The notes beneath the pieces were generated by a model. It saw only the letters and a list, made by a program, of their open reading frames with translations, was not told the origin of the DNA and searched no databases. 64,000 bases of DNA from contig NZ_CP017147.1 in NCBI RefSeq assembly GCF_001741865.1, forward strand, positions 895,001 to 959,000. Direction: 5' to 3'. The DNA is from Bosea vaviloviae (GTDB taxonomy: Bacteria > Pseudomonadota > Alphaproteobacteria > Rhizobiales > Beijerinckiaceae). The position numbers were made by a program, and so were the translations under genes. Positions 63,920 through 64,000 of the stretch are shown here, in pieces. Every line of letters starts with the position of its first letter. Position 1 is the first letter of the stretch.

Positions 63920-64000
63920 CGCGATGTCTCCTGTCTGGCTGCCTACAGGGCGGAAATGCAGCAGCGCCCGTAACGTTCCATCCGAAGTCGCCAGCGCGCC

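Overview
The window is a chromosomal, housekeeping-rich segment of a high-GC alphaproteobacterium of the order Hyphomicrobiales (Rhizobiales). The pointers are the AcpXL/LpxXL very-long-chain lipid A locus, an IalB-type secreted protein, the zeta-type ATPase inhibitor, an L-180-type NAD-glutamate dehydrogenase, a ccm cytochrome c maturation locus next to acnA, and abundant TAGAGC...GCTCTA palindromic repeats. A Bosea-like genus is my best guess, from memory of protein wording rather than a search. No tRNA, rRNA, CRISPR array, prophage or intact insertion sequence was seen.

Layout. 0-6.3 kb: M23 peptidase, AEC permease, gluQRS carrying an in-frame palindromic insertion, AlkA-type glycosylase, HpaI-type aldolase, zeta ATPase inhibitor. 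6.6-9.7 kb: purC, lipoprotein, purS, GNAT, purQ. 9.7-10.05 kb: a decayed HigBA-like toxin-antitoxin module. 10.05-13.8 kb: the ccm locus, split into ccmAB and ccmCDG by two small unrelated genes; acnA is divergent. 17-23.9 kb: the lipid A C28 fatty acid operon (acpXL, fabZXL, two KAS-like genes, fabG-like, adh, lpxXL), with a ParDE-like toxin-antitoxin pair lodged inside it. 24-35.5 kb: DUF1223, DUF454, LysE, two TPM proteins plus LemA, GGT, acid phosphatase, rlmN, IalB, quinone reductase, YkvA. 35.6-41.9 kb: SDR, RES/Xre toxin-antitoxin with a perfect inverted-repeat operator, esterase, yciB-ftsY, RluA. 42-53.6 kb: an overlapping pair of uncharacterised gene and BioF2-like acyltransferase, phhB-thpR, aldo/keto reductase, arylesterase divergent from an ABC exporter pair, BI-1 protein, GNAT, DUF2794, a candidate small RNA, AhpD-like enzyme. 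53.7-64 kb: NAD-glutamate dehydrogenase, Trm112-like, UbiH-family hydroxylase, tesB, sigma-54-driven glnK-amtB, and an ABM-domain protein.

The most notable features are four. (1) A family of multi-hairpin repeats bounded by TAGAGC/GCTCTA: one copy is translated within gluQRS, and three copies supply the stop codon of the neighbouring gene. (2) The VLCFA-lipid A operon encodes a KAS-like partner with no cysteine at all and hosts a toxin-antitoxin pair. (3) A structured, C-rich intergenic transcript candidate with a strong intrinsic terminator lies at about 52.63-52.76 kb. (4) A related pair of roughly 300-bp repeats lies in inverted orientation 15 kb apart.

All family calls are made by reading the sequence; no database search was run. 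Start sites were chosen from homologue-like N-termini, ribosome-binding sites and overlaps.
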